The notes: generated by a model not told the origin, from the sequence alone. Shown: positions 8,401 to 17,491, counted from the first letter of the stretch. The stretch: 64,000 nt of DNA from Oscillospiraceae bacterium (GCA_015067835.1 SVLS01000003.1:1-64000); one strand, 5' to 3'. A program made the numbers and translations.

Positions 8401-11400
8401 AGTTGTTCCACATGGCAATATTGATAGCTACCGCACCCTCCGGTGCAATCAGGTAACCGCCATTGGCGGAAAATTCCGCATAGGTTTCCGCAGGCGCCAT
8501 CGTCTTGGCCACACCGTATGCGCTGAAGAAGGTAACCCGGATTCCGCTTGTGGAAGCATCCCCGTTTTCACCGGCTTTTCCAAAAGAAGTGGCAAAAACC
8601 TTATCTCCGGGAATAACGGGAATCGTGACGGACCTCACATCTTTGGCTCCATGTATTGCCCAATGGGTGCCGCCATAATAGAACTCAGATTCATGCTCCA
8701 ACAGAGGCCACAGATTCAGTCCGCAGCAAATGTCTGCCGGCAACTGGCTCAGATGATCCGCGTAGTGGGCTCCGGGCTCTGCCTTGGCCACGCAAACGGT
8801 CTGCCCACCGGCGGTCAAAGTACCTTCGGTCTGCACATCCGCCGCCAGCAAATCATAGTAGTCCCAAGTCAAACCCTCGCTCTGTTCATAGGTAATGTCC
8901 TTGGACTTCCAGATGGGGTACACCTTGGGCACCACCAAAGTGCCGCTGTTGCCGGCAGTCGAGGCAGTAATCTGTTCCACAGGGGTATAACCATCCCAAC
9001 TCAGCAACTCCACCGTAGTTTCCACATCGGGTGCTGCAATTTCGCCCAGCATGATCAGAGCATTCCGGACAGATTCACGGCCGATTTCATTGTAGCCGAT
9101 CTGGTTATAATGGATGGAATCGTGAACGGCATTGGGGGTGGTGGGGGTATAGAAGGAAGCGGACTGCTGCACCTGGGTAGTATAGTCCACGGTGCCGCCG
9201 GGGTAATGGGCCTGGAAATAGTCCGTGACACCATTGGTTCCATCGGGCATCCAAACCCAATCCTCGCCAATGTTGCAGACCATCCAAATATCTTCCAGTT
9301 CAGGATTGTTACACATCCAATACTGCGCCACACGGGGGCCAGAGAAACGCAAATCCACATAAGATTCATGATAGGCATAGGGATTAGTGGTTTCATACGC
9401 TCCATCCCGATAACAGGTTGCGGTACTGCCCACCCGAACAGGAATGATTCCGCCGAACTCAAAGGTCTTGTTTTCTGTTGCTGAATTGGAATCGTAGTCA
9501 AAGGCTAGTTCGGTTTTCAAGCTTTCGTGCATGGTCAGATACTTCTGCACATACCATTCGGCCGTACTGGTGCGGTTTGAGCAGCCTTGGCACCAGAAGT
9601 AGCCCATATGAGACAGCGTGAAGTGTCCAGCGGCAATTTCTTTCCGCAGCGTTTCCTGACAAGCGGTAAACAGCGCTTGGCACTCCTCATATTCCGTTGT
9701 TCCTGGCTGCCAGGCAGAGATGTTGGTGCCACCGTGTGCAGCATTCACAACCCAAACCTTTTCGCCAGTCTGCTTCACCCATTCATAGGCAAAACCACTG
9801 TCAGGACCGATCTTGCCCGCACCTGCTTCTGTCAAAGAATTTACTGGATATCCACTCAGACAGTCTGTAGTTCCCACCACATTGATACTGCTATATGTAC
9901 CGGTTAAGGCACTGGGTGCAAATCGGGTGGCATTGGATACCGTCATAGCAGTATTGCTTTCGCCGCGGTCATCGCCATAAGTAGAATATACCATGCCATC
10001 TGGGCAGACAATAGACTGGTTAGCGTTGCCCTCGCTGCCACGCATATTACTCTGTCCGATCAGCAGGAGCATGCTGATAGGGGCAGCTGTAACAGTAATA
10101 TCATGGAGCTCACCGTCAACCTTGACGGTGGCAGTACCAATGCCAGTAGCAACCAGAGTATCACCCTCCAGTGTCACAACGGCAGTGTCCAGTACCGTAT
10201 TCTCTTCCACGCCATAGCCGACTTGATAGGAAGTAGGCGTACCGGCATCAATGATCTCAACCGCTTTGCCGCTCATGTCCAGATGATCGTCGTAGCGCAG
10301 AGACATAGATTCTGAAGGCTCATTCTCCCCGCAGCCGGTGCAGATGCCGTTTTCGTAGGTGTGGGTATGGGGTTCTTCAATGGTAATATAATCAGACAGA
10401 GGCTTGGTCAGATCAAAGGACTGGGTTTCGTCCCGATACTTAAATGTAAAACCAACCCAACCGTCCTCTGTCACAACAGCGGTTTCTTTGTCTGACCAGC
10501 CGCTATCCGGGAAATAACCCAGGTTGCTGGAGCTGGTCTCGTCGGAGGTCTTGGTACAGGCCCACTGCATGGCAGCAGAATTCTTGAGGGTAATGACCGT
10601 GCCTGCCTTCAAGTAATAATTGATACGGGAACTTGCCCGGCAGGACTGGTTGTTTCCTGCCGCGAATTTGTTGCCATGGATCAGCTCTGTCTGAACGATA
10701 GGTTCGCCCTCCACGGGTTCGTAGCCCCGGATATGAGACTCCATGATCCCGGCAATCACCTCATGACCGGCAGCATTGGGGTGCAGACCGTCGGGCATAT
10801 AGGCAGCGCGAACTTCGGCATCCGAAGGATCCAATGTGCATTCTGTGTACAGGTCAATCACAGAAACACCGTTATTAGCACAGACAGTTTTCAGTGCATA
10901 TACGTAGTCTCCCAGAGAAGCCCTGACACCGTTGGGGATGCTGTCGTATGTAAATGCAGTTTCAAAAATTTTGCTTGTTCCAAAGCCATACCGATGCAAA
11001 GGGGTAACGAACACGATCTTGCTGGAGGGGTGCTTGGCAACAAGGTCAGGAATGATGGTATTCAGCGCACCGTAGAAGGTCCCATCCTGGGTGTCCTCCA
11101 TGGAGCCCAGGGGCGTTTCATGGCCGTAGTCATTGGTACCCATGAAAATGACGATCAGATCGGCGGAAGGAATATTCTGGTAACGGTTAATCAGCGGCTG
11201 ATTACTTGTTCCGTAGTCCGAATAGGCGCTGATGCAGGAACCGCCTACACCCATCGCGGTCACGGAACCGAGCCCAAGGGCTTCCTCCAGATATTGATAG
11301 TATATTTGGGTTGTACCGATGCCTGCAGTTATGCTATCACCAACAAAGACGGCACTTCTACCGCTCCAGAGATTTACTTCGCTTTCCTCCGTGGCAAACG

Positions 11401-11476
11401 CCGTCATAGGCATCGTGCCGAGAATAATCGCCAGCGCCAGTAAAAGGCTGATGACGCGTTTGCTCCGTAACTTCAT
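5417..11476 (-). CDS. Giant secreted multi-domain esterase with C-terminal dockerin
   Basis: 2,019 residues after AGGAGG and ATG. In order: a signal peptide (1-29); an SGNH/GDSL hydrolase (about 35-245, with GDSIT, GVGGS, GTNDYG and DGLHPN blocks); an Ig-like region; a sialate O-acetylesterase-like domain (about 470-805, LIGQSNMRG start, HYNQIGYNEIG near the end); two copies of a beta-rich module (about 905-1040 and 1100-1230, both with L-x-x-LP...CCGLNLW); nine about 41-residue Cys repeats in two blocks (1279-1485 and 1609-1770); a bacterial Ig-like module; and a type I dockerin (last 65 residues, loops DTNGDGKLTVTD and DISGDGKISVTD). It probably removes acetyl groups from host or plant glycans outside the cell. 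It is in an operon with the cohesin gene. Confidence 0.85.
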   Translation of the reverse strand: MKLRSKRVISLLLALAIILGTMPMTAFATEESEVNLWSGRSAVFVGDSITAGIGTTQIYYQYLEEALGLGSVTAMGVGGSCISAYSDYGTSNQPLINRYQNIPSADLIVIFMGTNDYGHETPLGSMEDTQDGTFYGALNTIIPDLVAKHPSSKIVFVTPLHRYGFGTSKIFETAFTYDSIPNGVRASLGDYVYALKTVCANNGVSVIDLYTECTLDPSDAEVRAAYMPDGLHPNAAGHEVIAGIMESHIRGYEPVEGEPIVQTELIHGNKFAAGNNQSCRASSRINYYLKAGTVITLKNSAAMQWACTKTSDETSSSNLGYFPDSGWSDKETAVVTEDGWVGFTFKYRDETQSFDLTKPLSDYITIEEPHTHTYENGICTGCGENEPSESMSLRYDDHLDMSGKAVEIIDAGTPTSYQVGYGVEENTVLDTAVVTLEGDTLVATGIGTATVKVDGELHDITVTAAPISMLLLIGQSNMRGSEGNANQSIVCPDGMVYSTYGDDRGESNTAMTVSNATRFAPSALTGTYSSINVVGTTDCLSGYPVNSLTEAGAGKIGPDSGFAYEWVKQTGEKVWVVNAAHGGTNISAWQPGTTEYEECQALFTACQETLRKEIAAGHFTLSHMGYFWCQGCSNRTSTAEWYVQKYLTMHESLKTELAFDYDSNSATENKTFEFGGIIPVRVGSTATCYRDGAYETTNPYAYHESYVDLRFSGPRVAQYWMCNNPELEDIWMVCNIGEDWVWMPDGTNGVTDYFQAHYPGGTVDYTTQVQQSASFYTPTTPNAVHDSIHYNQIGYNEIGRESVRNALIMLGEIAAPDVETTVELLSWDGYTPVEQITASTAGNSGTLVVPKVYPIWKSKDITYEQSEGLTWDYYDLLAADVQTEGTLTAGGQTVCVAKAEPGAHYADHLSQLPADICCGLNLWPLLEHESEFYYGGTHWAIHGAKDVRSVTIPVIPGDKVFATSFGKAGENGDASTSGIRVTFFSAYGVAKTMAPAETYAEFSANGGYLIAPEGAVAINIAMWNNSDDNEIYILNLPHNESNEICSICGKNSSHVHTWSNWEAVTKPSIYAPGEDKRTCAGCGETETREVNSIWQTADFADHLRQLPENVCCGLNLWGVLEHDKQYFANGIKWDYHTSRDVPSVTFAVNPGDKIYATSFGPAATNGHGSANGIRMTFFGSNGVIKTMGTAETYAEFAANGGYLIAPEGTVAINIPMWNNSDENEIYILNRDHCYENGICAGCGEKAPHSHSYKPSVTAPTCTEQGYTTYTCACGDSYVTDYVAAKGHTEVVDKAVAATCTATGLTEGKHCSVCKAVLVAQQVVPAKGHTEVIDKAVAATCTATGLTEGKHCSVCKAVLVAQQVVPAKGHTEVIDKAVAATCTATGLTEGKHCSVCKAVLVAQQAIPAKGHTEVIDKAVTATCTATGLTEGKHCSVCKAVLVAQQVIPAKGHTEVIDKAVAATCTATGLTQGKHCSVCGEVLVPQQTIAAKGHSFGAWIVTKPATEDSEGVKERICSACSLKETASIPKLDHEHDYDSVVTDPTCTEQGFTTHTCRCGDSYVDTYVNATGHFFGAWVVTTPPTCTSTGTERRDCANCDHYETRTVNALGHTEVLDAAVEPTCTATGLTEGKHCSICNTVLVAQTVIPAKGHTEVIDKAVAPTCTATGLTQGRHCTVCNAVLVAQKVVPATGHTEVVDKAVAPTCTTSGLTAGKHCTVCKAVLVAQTVIPAKGHTEVIDKAVAPTCTTTGLTEGKHCSVCNKILVEQHAIKATDKHVWDDGRVDDEGNIHYLCATCDTVRSKYLMSISLTKLPNKQSYLEGDTFDQIGLVVTANYDDDTSKIITTYTLDGYSAAVGTKTITITYGNKTATFTVVVHARVPSEITSHTYSVNGETVSKIATGTTVSDFLSKINERQFTKVFKGNAEVSGSAVIGTGMVVKIMDGNTVKATYTIIVTGDTNGDGKLTVTDFVQMQAHLLNKTPLQGAAAKAADISGDGKISVTDYVQMQAHILGKSIVQPGSV
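6165..7640 (-). repeat. Nine tandem 123-base repeats within the esterase gene
   Basis: Nine units of about 41 codons. Each encodes GHTEV(I/V)DKAV, then TCT, then GL(T)xGKHC(S/T)VC and VLVAQ. Four units lie at about 6165-6650 and five at about 7020-7640, separated by diverged CxxC units. Adjacent units around 7320-7560 are almost identical in DNA, a sign of recent unequal expansion. Each unit has a Cys pair (HC-x-x-C) plus one further Cys and a His, which could bind metal or form disulfides. Confidence 0.85.
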
Positions 11477-11522
11477 GTGAATTCCTCCTGTGTCGGAAAT
11501 CTTTATGCAAAAATTTTATTAT

Positions 11523-11551
11523 ATTCTACACCTAAAATGTAATTCCTGCAA
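11523..11551 (-). promoter_or_regulatory. Promoter of the esterase-cohesin operon
   Basis: Minus-strand TTGCAG (11546-11551) and TAGAAT (11523-11528) are separated by 17 bases, about 50 bases before the ATG at 11476. It probably drives both surface genes. Confidence 0.6.
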
Positions 11552-11829
11552 TGTTTTTTCCTAAATATTTAGAAACACTTGCCCACTATCACTCACGTCT
11601 GCTCAGCAAGTTTGTTTTTCTTTTTTGCCTTAAAACGAATTTGCTCTCGGTATTCTCAATCTAAAATCAATAATATCCGCAAAAAACGACTGATCGCCGA
11701 CATCGCCGACCAAAATAGGGAGCAAATGTAACGAACAGCGATAAACAGGTAAAAATAGCGTAAATACCCCTTGATCTCCGTTTTCGTTGGAAATCAAGGG
11801 GTTTACTATGTTTCGTCGAGGCTCGGTTG
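11552..11829. other. Intergenic region between the surface operon and tRNA-Leu
   Basis: No supported gene. It contains an inverted repeat, CCCCTTGAT (about 11767-11775) with ATCAAGGGG (about 11793-11801), around an A/T-rich loop without a T run. It could be a weak terminator or an old site for a mobile element; I cannot tell. Confidence 0.45.
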
Positions 11830-11863
11830 GCAAAAAAAGAGACAGCCTTGCGGCTGTCTTCTT
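11830..11863 (-). terminator. Terminator of tRNA-Leu
   Basis: On the minus strand GACAGCC-GCAA-GGCTGTC is followed by TCTTTTTTT, directly after the tRNA 3' end. Confidence 0.85.
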
Positions 11864-11951
11864 TGGTGCGCGAGGCGGGACTTGAACCCGCATGCCCGGA
11901 ATGAGCACTAGAACCTGAATCTAGCGAGTCTACCAATTCCACCACTCGCGC
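11864..11951 (-). tRNA. tRNA-Leu (anticodon CAG)
   Basis: About 88 bases including an encoded CCA. The acceptor stem GCGCGAG pairs with its partner at the 3' end. The anticodon stem CTAGA/TCTAG holds the loop TTCAGGT with anticodon CAG. A long variable arm, as expected for class II leucine tRNAs, precedes the GGTTCAAGTCC T-loop. It decodes CUG. Confidence 0.95.
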
Positions 11952-12142
11952 ATTTTTATGTGATTTTCGTTGAGCTTCCGCCCAACCGCTTGCACATTGT
12001 AACACACACATTTCCATTTGTCAACATCTTTTTATACCTTTTTTCTTCTTTTTTTCTTGACAGCTGTGATATGATAAAATTGGATGAATTGAACACATAT
12101 ATGCATCCAATTTGTCAGGAAATACAATGGAGGTGTGCGCAG

Positions 12143-14035
12143 ATGGGCTTTCTTCCAACCACTAAAAAAGAAATGCTTGAACGCGGCTGGGAATGCTGCG
12201 ACTTTGTATATATTATCGGGGACGCTTATGTAGACCACCCCTCCTTCGGACACGCCATCATCAGCCGTGTTTTGGAACACAACGGGTACAGCGTGGGCAT
12301 CATCTCTCAGCCTGACTGGAAGAATCCGAAATCCATTGATGTTTTCGGACGCCCCAGGCTCGGTTTTCTGGTTTCCGGCGGAAATATGGACTCTATGGTG
12401 AATCACTACTCTGTCACCAAGCATCGCCGCAAAACCGATGCCTTCACCCCCGGCGGTGTGATGGGAAAGAGACCGGACTATGCAACAATCGTATACTGCA
12501 ATCTGATTCGCCAGCTCTACAAGGATGTTCCCATTTTAATTGGCGGCATCGAAGCCAGTCTTCGCCGATTGGGACATTATGATTATTGGTCTGAGAGTAT
12601 GAAGCGCTCCATATTACTGGATTCTCAGGCAAACCTGTTGATGTACGGCATGGGTGAAAAAAGCATCGTTGAGATTGCAAATGCCCTCAACTCCGGTCTT
12701 GATGTAAATGATATTACCTATATCGACGGAACAGTTTTTAAGACAACACAGCCGGATGACAGCCTGCCTACCATCATTCTTCCTTCCTTTGACGAGCTGA
12801 AGTCCAACAAGCGGAAGTATGCCGAATCCTTCAAGACACAATACGCGAATTGCGACCCCTTCACAGCAAAGCGATTGGCCGAGCCATACGGCTCAGTCTA
12901 TGTTGTGCAAAATCCACCCCAAAAACCGCTGACAGAAGCCCAAATGGATGAGGTTTACGCACTTCCCTACATGCGCACCTGGCATCCCAGCTATGAAAAA
13001 GCCGGCGGTGTGCCGGCCATTGAAGAAGTGAAGTTCAGCTTAACCAGCTGCCGGGGCTGTTTTGGTGCCTGTTCCTTTTGCGCACTAACCTTCCATCAAG
13101 GAAGAATCATTCAGTCACGGAGCCACGAGTCCATTTTGCAGGAAGCAGAGAAAATTGTCAAGGAAAAGGATTTCAAAGGCTACATTCACGATGTGGGCGG
13201 GCCCACAGCTAACTTCCGAGCACCTGCCTGTGAAAAGCAGTTGACAAAGGGTGCCTGCAGCGGACGACAATGCCTGTTCCCCACTCCCTGCAAAAATATG
13301 AAAGCCGACCATTCCGATTATGTGGCGCTTCTGCGTAAGCTGCGGAAAATGGATGGTGTGAAGAAAGTCTTTGTGCGCAGCGGAATTCGCTTTGATTATC
13401 TTTTAGCCGACAAAAAAGATACCTTCTTTAAGGAGCTGGTGCAATTCCACATTTCCGGGCAGCTGAAGGTTGCACCGGAGCACGTCTCTGACGCTGTTCT
13501 AAGCCGTATGGGCAAGCCCAGAAATGCAGTCTACAACCAGTTTGTGGATAAATACTACGCGCTGAACAAGCAGTACGGAATGAATCAGTATCTTGTTCCC
13601 TATCTGATGTCCAGCCATCCCGGATCTACAATGAAAGAAGCAGTTGAACTGGCAGAATATATTCGTGATATGGGCTATAATCCCGAACAGGTGCAGGACT
13701 TCTATCCCACACCCTCCACCCTTTCCACGGTCATGTACTATACAGGTCTTGACCCCCGAACGATGGAAAAGGTATATGTTCCCACTGACCCTCACGAAAA
13801 GGCAATGCAGCGGGCTTTGATTCAATACAGAAATCCCAGGAATTATTATCTGGTTCGGGAAGCGCTCATCAAAGCACACCGGGAGGATTTAATCGGATCC
13901 GGCCCCAAGTGTCTGATTCGGGCTGTTCCGCCGGGAAAACGCACCTCTCCGCCACCGAAGCTGCCGGCTAAGGGCAAGCCTATTGCCAAAAATCCTTTCC
14001 CTTCCAAAAATCAGAAAAAGCCACGAAGAAAGTAA
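12143..14035 (+). CDS. ygiQ: YgiQ family radical SAM protein
   Basis: About 630 residues from ATG 12143 (TGGAGG nine bases upstream; the open frame extends further but runs into the tRNA). It begins [11 protein letters not shown], the conserved start of the YgiQ (UPF0313) family, with an N-terminal B12-binding-like region ([31 protein letters not shown]). The iron-sulfur motif is [13 protein letters not shown] (C-x3-C-x2-C) about residue 295. A lysine-rich C-terminal tail follows. Members are cytoplasmic [4Fe-4S]/SAM enzymes, but their reaction has not been established. Short intergenic distance to the SSB-like gene. Confidence 0.9.
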   Translation: MGFLPTTKKEMLERGWECCDFVYIIGDAYVDHPSFGHAIISRVLEHNGYSVGIISQPDWKNPKSIDVFGRPRLGFLVSGGNMDSMVNHYSVTKHRRKTDAFTPGGVMGKRPDYATIVYCNLIRQLYKDVPILIGGIEASLRRLGHYDYWSESMKRSILLDSQANLLMYGMGEKSIVEIANALNSGLDVNDITYIDGTVFKTTQPDDSLPTIILPSFDELKSNKRKYAESFKTQYANCDPFTAKRLAEPYGSVYVVQNPPQKPLTEAQMDEVYALPYMRTWHPSYEKAGGVPAIEEVKFSLTSCRGCFGACSFCALTFHQGRIIQSRSHESILQEAEKIVKEKDFKGYIHDVGGPTANFRAPACEKQLTKGACSGRQCLFPTPCKNMKADHSDYVALLRKLRKMDGVKKVFVRSGIRFDYLLADKKDTFFKELVQFHISGQLKVAPEHVSDAVLSRMGKPRNAVYNQFVDKYYALNKQYGMNQYLVPYLMSSHPGSTMKEAVELAEYIRDMGYNPEQVQDFYPTPSTLSTVMYYTGLDPRTMEKVYVPTDPHEKAMQRALIQYRNPRNYYLVREALIKAHREDLIGSGPKCLIRAVPPGKRTSPPPKLPAKGKPIAKNPFPSKNQKKPRRK

Positions 14036-14117
14036 GTCCAATCCACAGCAGCCTGCGGTTCTGTTTTAGAATCTGATTCATAGAATGTTCCATACATCTG
14101 AAACTTGAGGTGGTACT

Positions 14118-14729
14118 ATGGAACATATCGTTAACCAAATTACAGTTCGGGGGCAGCTGGTGGACCTGCCGGAATTCTCCCACGAAAACCACGGAAAGCG
14201 CTTTTTTCGCTTTTATCTGGATATCCCACGGCTGTCCGGCAACTCCGACTGCCTGCCGGTGGTGGTAGAAGAACGAATACTGAATACCTTGGACCTTTCC
14301 GGCGGCAGTATGCTCTGTGTGACCGGGCAAATCCGATCCCACAACACCCGCTCCGGTGGGAGCAGACATCTTCTGATTTTTATTTTCGCTGCAACTGTTA
14401 CTGCTGAGGACGGAGAACCCTGCAATGATGTTATCATCGAGGGACCTCTTTGCAAAGAGCCCATATACCGGCGTACGCCTCTTGGGCGAGAGATTTGCGA
14501 TGCGATGCTGGCTGTGCCAAGAACCTTCCGCCGGGCAGATTACCTTCCCTGTATTTTCTGGGGACGAACGGCAGAAGAAATTTCCTTCTGTCATACCGGT
14601 GACTGTATTCGCATCATTGGCAGATTGCAAAGCCGAACCTACATCAAACGTACCGAGGAAGGACAAAAAGAGCGCATTGCATACGAGATTTCCGCACTAT
14701 CCGCCCAAATAACGGAACAGGAAATGTAG
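14118..14729 (+). CDS. SSB-like protein with two OB-type regions
   Basis: 203 residues; ATG 14118 follows GAGGTGG. The N-terminal half (VNQITVRGQLVDLPEFSHE, later LCVTGQIRS) and C-terminal half (FWGRTAEEISFCHTGDCIRI, IGRLQSRTYIKR) each resemble single-stranded-DNA-binding OB folds. The second half shows the SSB-typical W/F-G-x-x-A and IxGRLQSRxY pattern. It lacks the acidic tail ending in DIPF of canonical SSB, so it is probably a paralogue with a special role. Its 3' end overlaps that of feoB (opposite strand) by 33 bases. Confidence 0.75.
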   Translation: MEHIVNQITVRGQLVDLPEFSHENHGKRFFRFYLDIPRLSGNSDCLPVVVEERILNTLDLSGGSMLCVTGQIRSHNTRSGGSRHLLIFIFAATVTAEDGEPCNDVIIEGPLCKEPIYRRTPLGREICDAMLAVPRTFRRADYLPCIFWGRTAEEISFCHTGDCIRIIGRLQSRTYIKRTEEGQKERIAYEISALSAQITEQEM

Positions 14730-16472
14730 CAATCCACATATTACCACACCTACAGCGGTTGGCAGGAATACTGCCGCCGCTGTCTTTTTATGGCTGCCGG
14801 TCTCTTTGTAGATAGTAAATATCGTGGTTGCACAGGGCCAATGAAACAGAGTGAACACCATTGTACACAACAGCACTTCCGGAGAAAACTGCCGAAGCGC
14901 TGTATATCCACTGTCAAGTCCCGTATTCTGCAGGCTTCCCGCTCCCGTCAAAGTCATCAGTATCACCGGAATCAAAAGCTCATTTGCCGGCAATGACAGA
15001 ATAAACGCAAGTAAAACGATTCCGTTCATTCCTATAAAGCTTCCAACCGGCTCCAAAAATGCTGCGATTCTTTGAAGCCAGCCTGCATTGGCCAGCAGCC
15101 ACAGCAGCATCCCCGCCGGTGCGGCCACCTTTAAGGCTCTTCCTGAAATCCGCAAGGTTCTGTCAAGAAAGGAACGCACCAGAATCTTTTTGATTTGCGG
15201 ACGGCGTAAGGGCGGAATTTCCATCAAAAAATGACTGTCTGCATGCCTTAATGCGGTTTTACTTAACACTCCGGAGGTCAGCATCGCGCCAAGTACACCC
15301 AATATGACAAGTCCTCCCACCGCTATAGGTGCCCATTTCCCAAAGACCAAGCTTGAAAGCAGTATCAAGGTGGGAAAGCGACCGTTGCAGGGTATCATGG
15401 CGTTGGTTAAAATGGCCAGCAGCCGCTCCCGGGGCGACTGGATGATACGGCATCCTGTTACGCCTACGGCGTTGCACCCCAGACCCATGCACATTGTCAG
15501 CGCTTGCTTTCCGCAGCCTCCGCAACGGCGCATACCTCCATCCAGCAAAAAGGCCATTCTCGGCAAATAACCAACATCTTCCAACAGTGAAAACAGGAAG
15601 AAAAAAATAGCCATCGGCGGAAGCATTACACTTAAAACCCGGGCGGATGTGGCATAGGCGCCGTCCAAAAGCAGACCGCGGAAAAACTCCGGCAGCCAAT
15701 AGAGAAGTCTTTGTAAGCCGTCGTAACCATAATTAAGAGCCAATTCAAGAAGCCGGGATGGATAATTTGCCCCGGAAACCGTTAGCCAAATCAATGTAAA
15801 AAGCAAGCCAAGCAAAATACCGACGCCCCAGGTTTTGCTCACCAGGATTCTGTCGATTTTTCTGCGGCGGTAAATGCTCTTTTGCTCATATTTGCAGGTA
15901 CATTCGTCAGCGAGCTCCTGTGCCATACATATCACATCAATGCCTTCATCTTGGCAAACTGTTACCTCCGGAGGATTTTGCAGAATACGCAGCAAATGGT
16001 TGATGCCTTCTTTTTTTCCTGCTGATGTCAGCACAACAGGCACGCCCAATCGGCGAGAAAGGTTCTCTCCATCAACCTCAATCCCCATTCGTTTCGCTTC
16101 GTCCATCAGACTAATGCAAATAACAACCTTTTTCGTATGCTGCATCACCTGCAAAGCCAGAATGAGACTGCGCTCCAATGCAGAACCGTCGCAAACAGCA
16201 ACTGTCCAATCTGCCTTTTCGGAGGCAATGAACTCTGCCGCAATTTGCTCTTCCTCACTGCCCCCTGACAAGCCGTAGGTACCCGGCAAATCCACAAATT
16301 CAAAGACGGTGTCTTTATTTACCAAACTACCGGTTGCCACCTCCACCGTTTTCCCGGGCCAGTTGCCCGTATGCTGATGCAAACCTGTCAGCGCATTGAA
16401 CAAGGTGCTTTTCCCCACATTGGGATTTCCCGCCAAAGCAACGCAAATTCTTCGTTTTTCTTCTACTGCCAT
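14697..16472 (-). CDS. feoB: Ferrous iron transporter FeoB
   Basis: 591 residues, on the short side for FeoB. The N-terminal G domain has GNPNVGKSTLFNALTG (G1), a threonine-containing switch I region (HTGNWPGKTVE) and DLPG (G3). The G4 motif reads SLMD where NxxD is usual, and a TSAGKKEGI stretch stands at G5. A series of membrane helices follows, with the Gly/Cys-rich GLGCNAVGVTGCRI segment and the NAMIPCNGRFPTL segment, matching the two FeoB gate motifs. It imports Fe2+ under anaerobic conditions with GTP control. It overlaps the feoA 3' end by 10 bases. Confidence 0.92.
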   Translation of the reverse strand: MAVEEKRRICVALAGNPNVGKSTLFNALTGLHQHTGNWPGKTVEVATGSLVNKDTVFEFVDLPGTYGLSGGSEEEQIAAEFIASEKADWTVAVCDGSALERSLILALQVMQHTKKVVICISLMDEAKRMGIEVDGENLSRRLGVPVVLTSAGKKEGINHLLRILQNPPEVTVCQDEGIDVICMAQELADECTCKYEQKSIYRRRKIDRILVSKTWGVGILLGLLFTLIWLTVSGANYPSRLLELALNYGYDGLQRLLYWLPEFFRGLLLDGAYATSARVLSVMLPPMAIFFFLFSLLEDVGYLPRMAFLLDGGMRRCGGCGKQALTMCMGLGCNAVGVTGCRIIQSPRERLLAILTNAMIPCNGRFPTLILLSSLVFGKWAPIAVGGLVILGVLGAMLTSGVLSKTALRHADSHFLMEIPPLRRPQIKKILVRSFLDRTLRISGRALKVAAPAGMLLWLLANAGWLQRIAAFLEPVGSFIGMNGIVLLAFILSLPANELLIPVILMTLTGAGSLQNTGLDSGYTALRQFSPEVLLCTMVFTLFHWPCATTIFTIYKETGSHKKTAAAVFLPTAVGVVICGLLHFLFRYLGG

Positions 16473-16693
16473 TGAACCTTCACTCCCTTGATATCCCGGG
16501 TTCGCAATGCCACAACCGTTCCTCGAAATTCCAACGCCACGACACCTCCACCGGGACTGCGATACCTTGCAATCACTCTCGTCCCGGGAACCAAGCCAAA
16601 GTCACGCAGGCGATAGCGAAATTCTTTGCTGCAGGACAAAGATAGCACAACCGCCGGTATTTCCAGCGGCAATTTGTCCAAACCTGATTTCAT
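16463..16693 (-). CDS. feoA: FeoA small iron-transport partner
   Basis: 76 residues; GGAGGG precedes the ATG. The SH3-like FeoA fold is seen in LPLEIPAVVLSLSC, FRYRLRDFGLVPGTRVIAR and DIKGVKVQ. FeoA works with FeoB in the cytoplasm to support Fe2+ uptake. It is the first gene of the feoAB operon. Confidence 0.9.
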   Translation of the reverse strand: MKSGLDKLPLEIPAVVLSLSCSKEFRYRLRDFGLVPGTRVIARYRSPGGGVVALEFRGTVVALRTRDIKGVKVQWQ

Positions 16694-16756
16694 ACATATC
16701 CCTCCTCGTTTTATAATCCATCTTATCCAACAGAATGCGGCTTTGTGAAAAAAGTC

Positions 16757-16785
16757 TTTGCATTTTCAATCGGCTATGATAGAAT
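16757..16785 (+). promoter_or_regulatory. Promoter of nth
   Basis: TTTGCA (16757-16762), 17 bases, TAGAAT (16780-16785), just before AAGGAG and the nth start. Confidence 0.5.
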
Positions 16786-16807
16786 TGCGTTGTAAGGAGT
16801 GAAGAAT

Positions 16808-17440
16808 ATGAAAGAAAAGGTCGACTCCATTATTGATCTTTTAAAAGTGCGCTATCCAGATGCACCCTGCGCATTGCACTATAAGGAAGATTATCAGCTG
16901 ATGATTTCTGTGCGTCTTTCTGCCCAGTGTACAGATGCCCGGGTCAATCTCATCACGCCGGCTCTATTCGCCGCATATCCGACGCTGGAAGCCTTTGCAG
17001 GTGCTGATATTGCCGATGTGGAACAAATGGTTCATTCCTGCGGCTTTTATAAGCACAAGGCAAGAGATATTGTCCTCGCCTGCCAAATGCTGCTCCGTGA
17101 CTACAACGGCAAGGTCCCGGATACCATGGAGCAGCTGCTTCGCCTGCCCGGCGTTGGACGCAAGACCGCCAATTTGCTCTTAGGTGACTTATATGCCACC
17201 CCCGGAAGTGTGGTGTGTGACACCCACTGTATCCGCATCAGCGGTCGTCTTGGATTAACGGATGGTACCAAAGACCCGGAAAAATGCGAGCAGCAATTAC
17301 GCAAAATTCTTCCCCCGGAGGAAAGCTCTGATTTCTGTCACCGCATCGTTCTGTTTGGTCGTGAAATCTGCACAGCCAGAAGTCCAAAATGCGGACAATG
17401 CCCCCTTAGCCCCTGGTGCAGGAATGTCGGTCAAAAATAA
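16808..17440 (+). CDS. nth: Endonuclease III
   Basis: About 210 residues from ATG 16808 (AAGGAG eight bases upstream). It has the helix-hairpin-helix LPGVGRKTANLLLG, with the catalytic lysine in GRKTA, and the catalytic aspartate in CDTHCIRISGR. The C-terminal [4Fe-4S] cluster motif is C-x6-C-x2-C-x5-C (CTARSPKCGQCPLSPWC). It removes oxidised pyrimidines and nicks the abasic site in base excision repair. The length matches the family. Confidence 0.95.
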   Translation: MKEKVDSIIDLLKVRYPDAPCALHYKEDYQLMISVRLSAQCTDARVNLITPALFAAYPTLEAFAGADIADVEQMVHSCGFYKHKARDIVLACQMLLRDYNGKVPDTMEQLLRLPGVGRKTANLLLGDLYATPGSVVCDTHCIRISGRLGLTDGTKDPEKCEQQLRKILPPEESSDFCHRIVLFGREICTARSPKCGQCPLSPWCRNVGQK

Positions 17441-17445
17441 CAACA

Positions 17446-17490
17446 TTTATCCCCCCTCGTCTGCATAGAGTGTGGACAAGGGGGGATTTT
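17446..17490 (+). terminator. Terminator after nth that overlaps the next ribosome site
   Basis: ATCCCCCCTcGTC pairs with GACaAGGGGGGAT, followed by TTTTTG. The AGGGGGG of the 3' arm is also the only ribosome-site candidate for the flippase gene starting with GTG at 17492, so the hairpin would hide it. Confidence 0.7.
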
Positions 17491-17491
17491 T

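Noticed and set aside
7124..9484. A 786-residue plus-strand open frame opposite the esterase gene
   Set aside because: It is the antisense shadow of the repeat-rich esterase; it has no ribosome site and no recognisable domains.
11864..11951. tRNA-Leu as integration site for the left-hand accessory genes
   Set aside because: No copy of the tRNA 3' end was found at the left of the window, and no integrase lies next to it.
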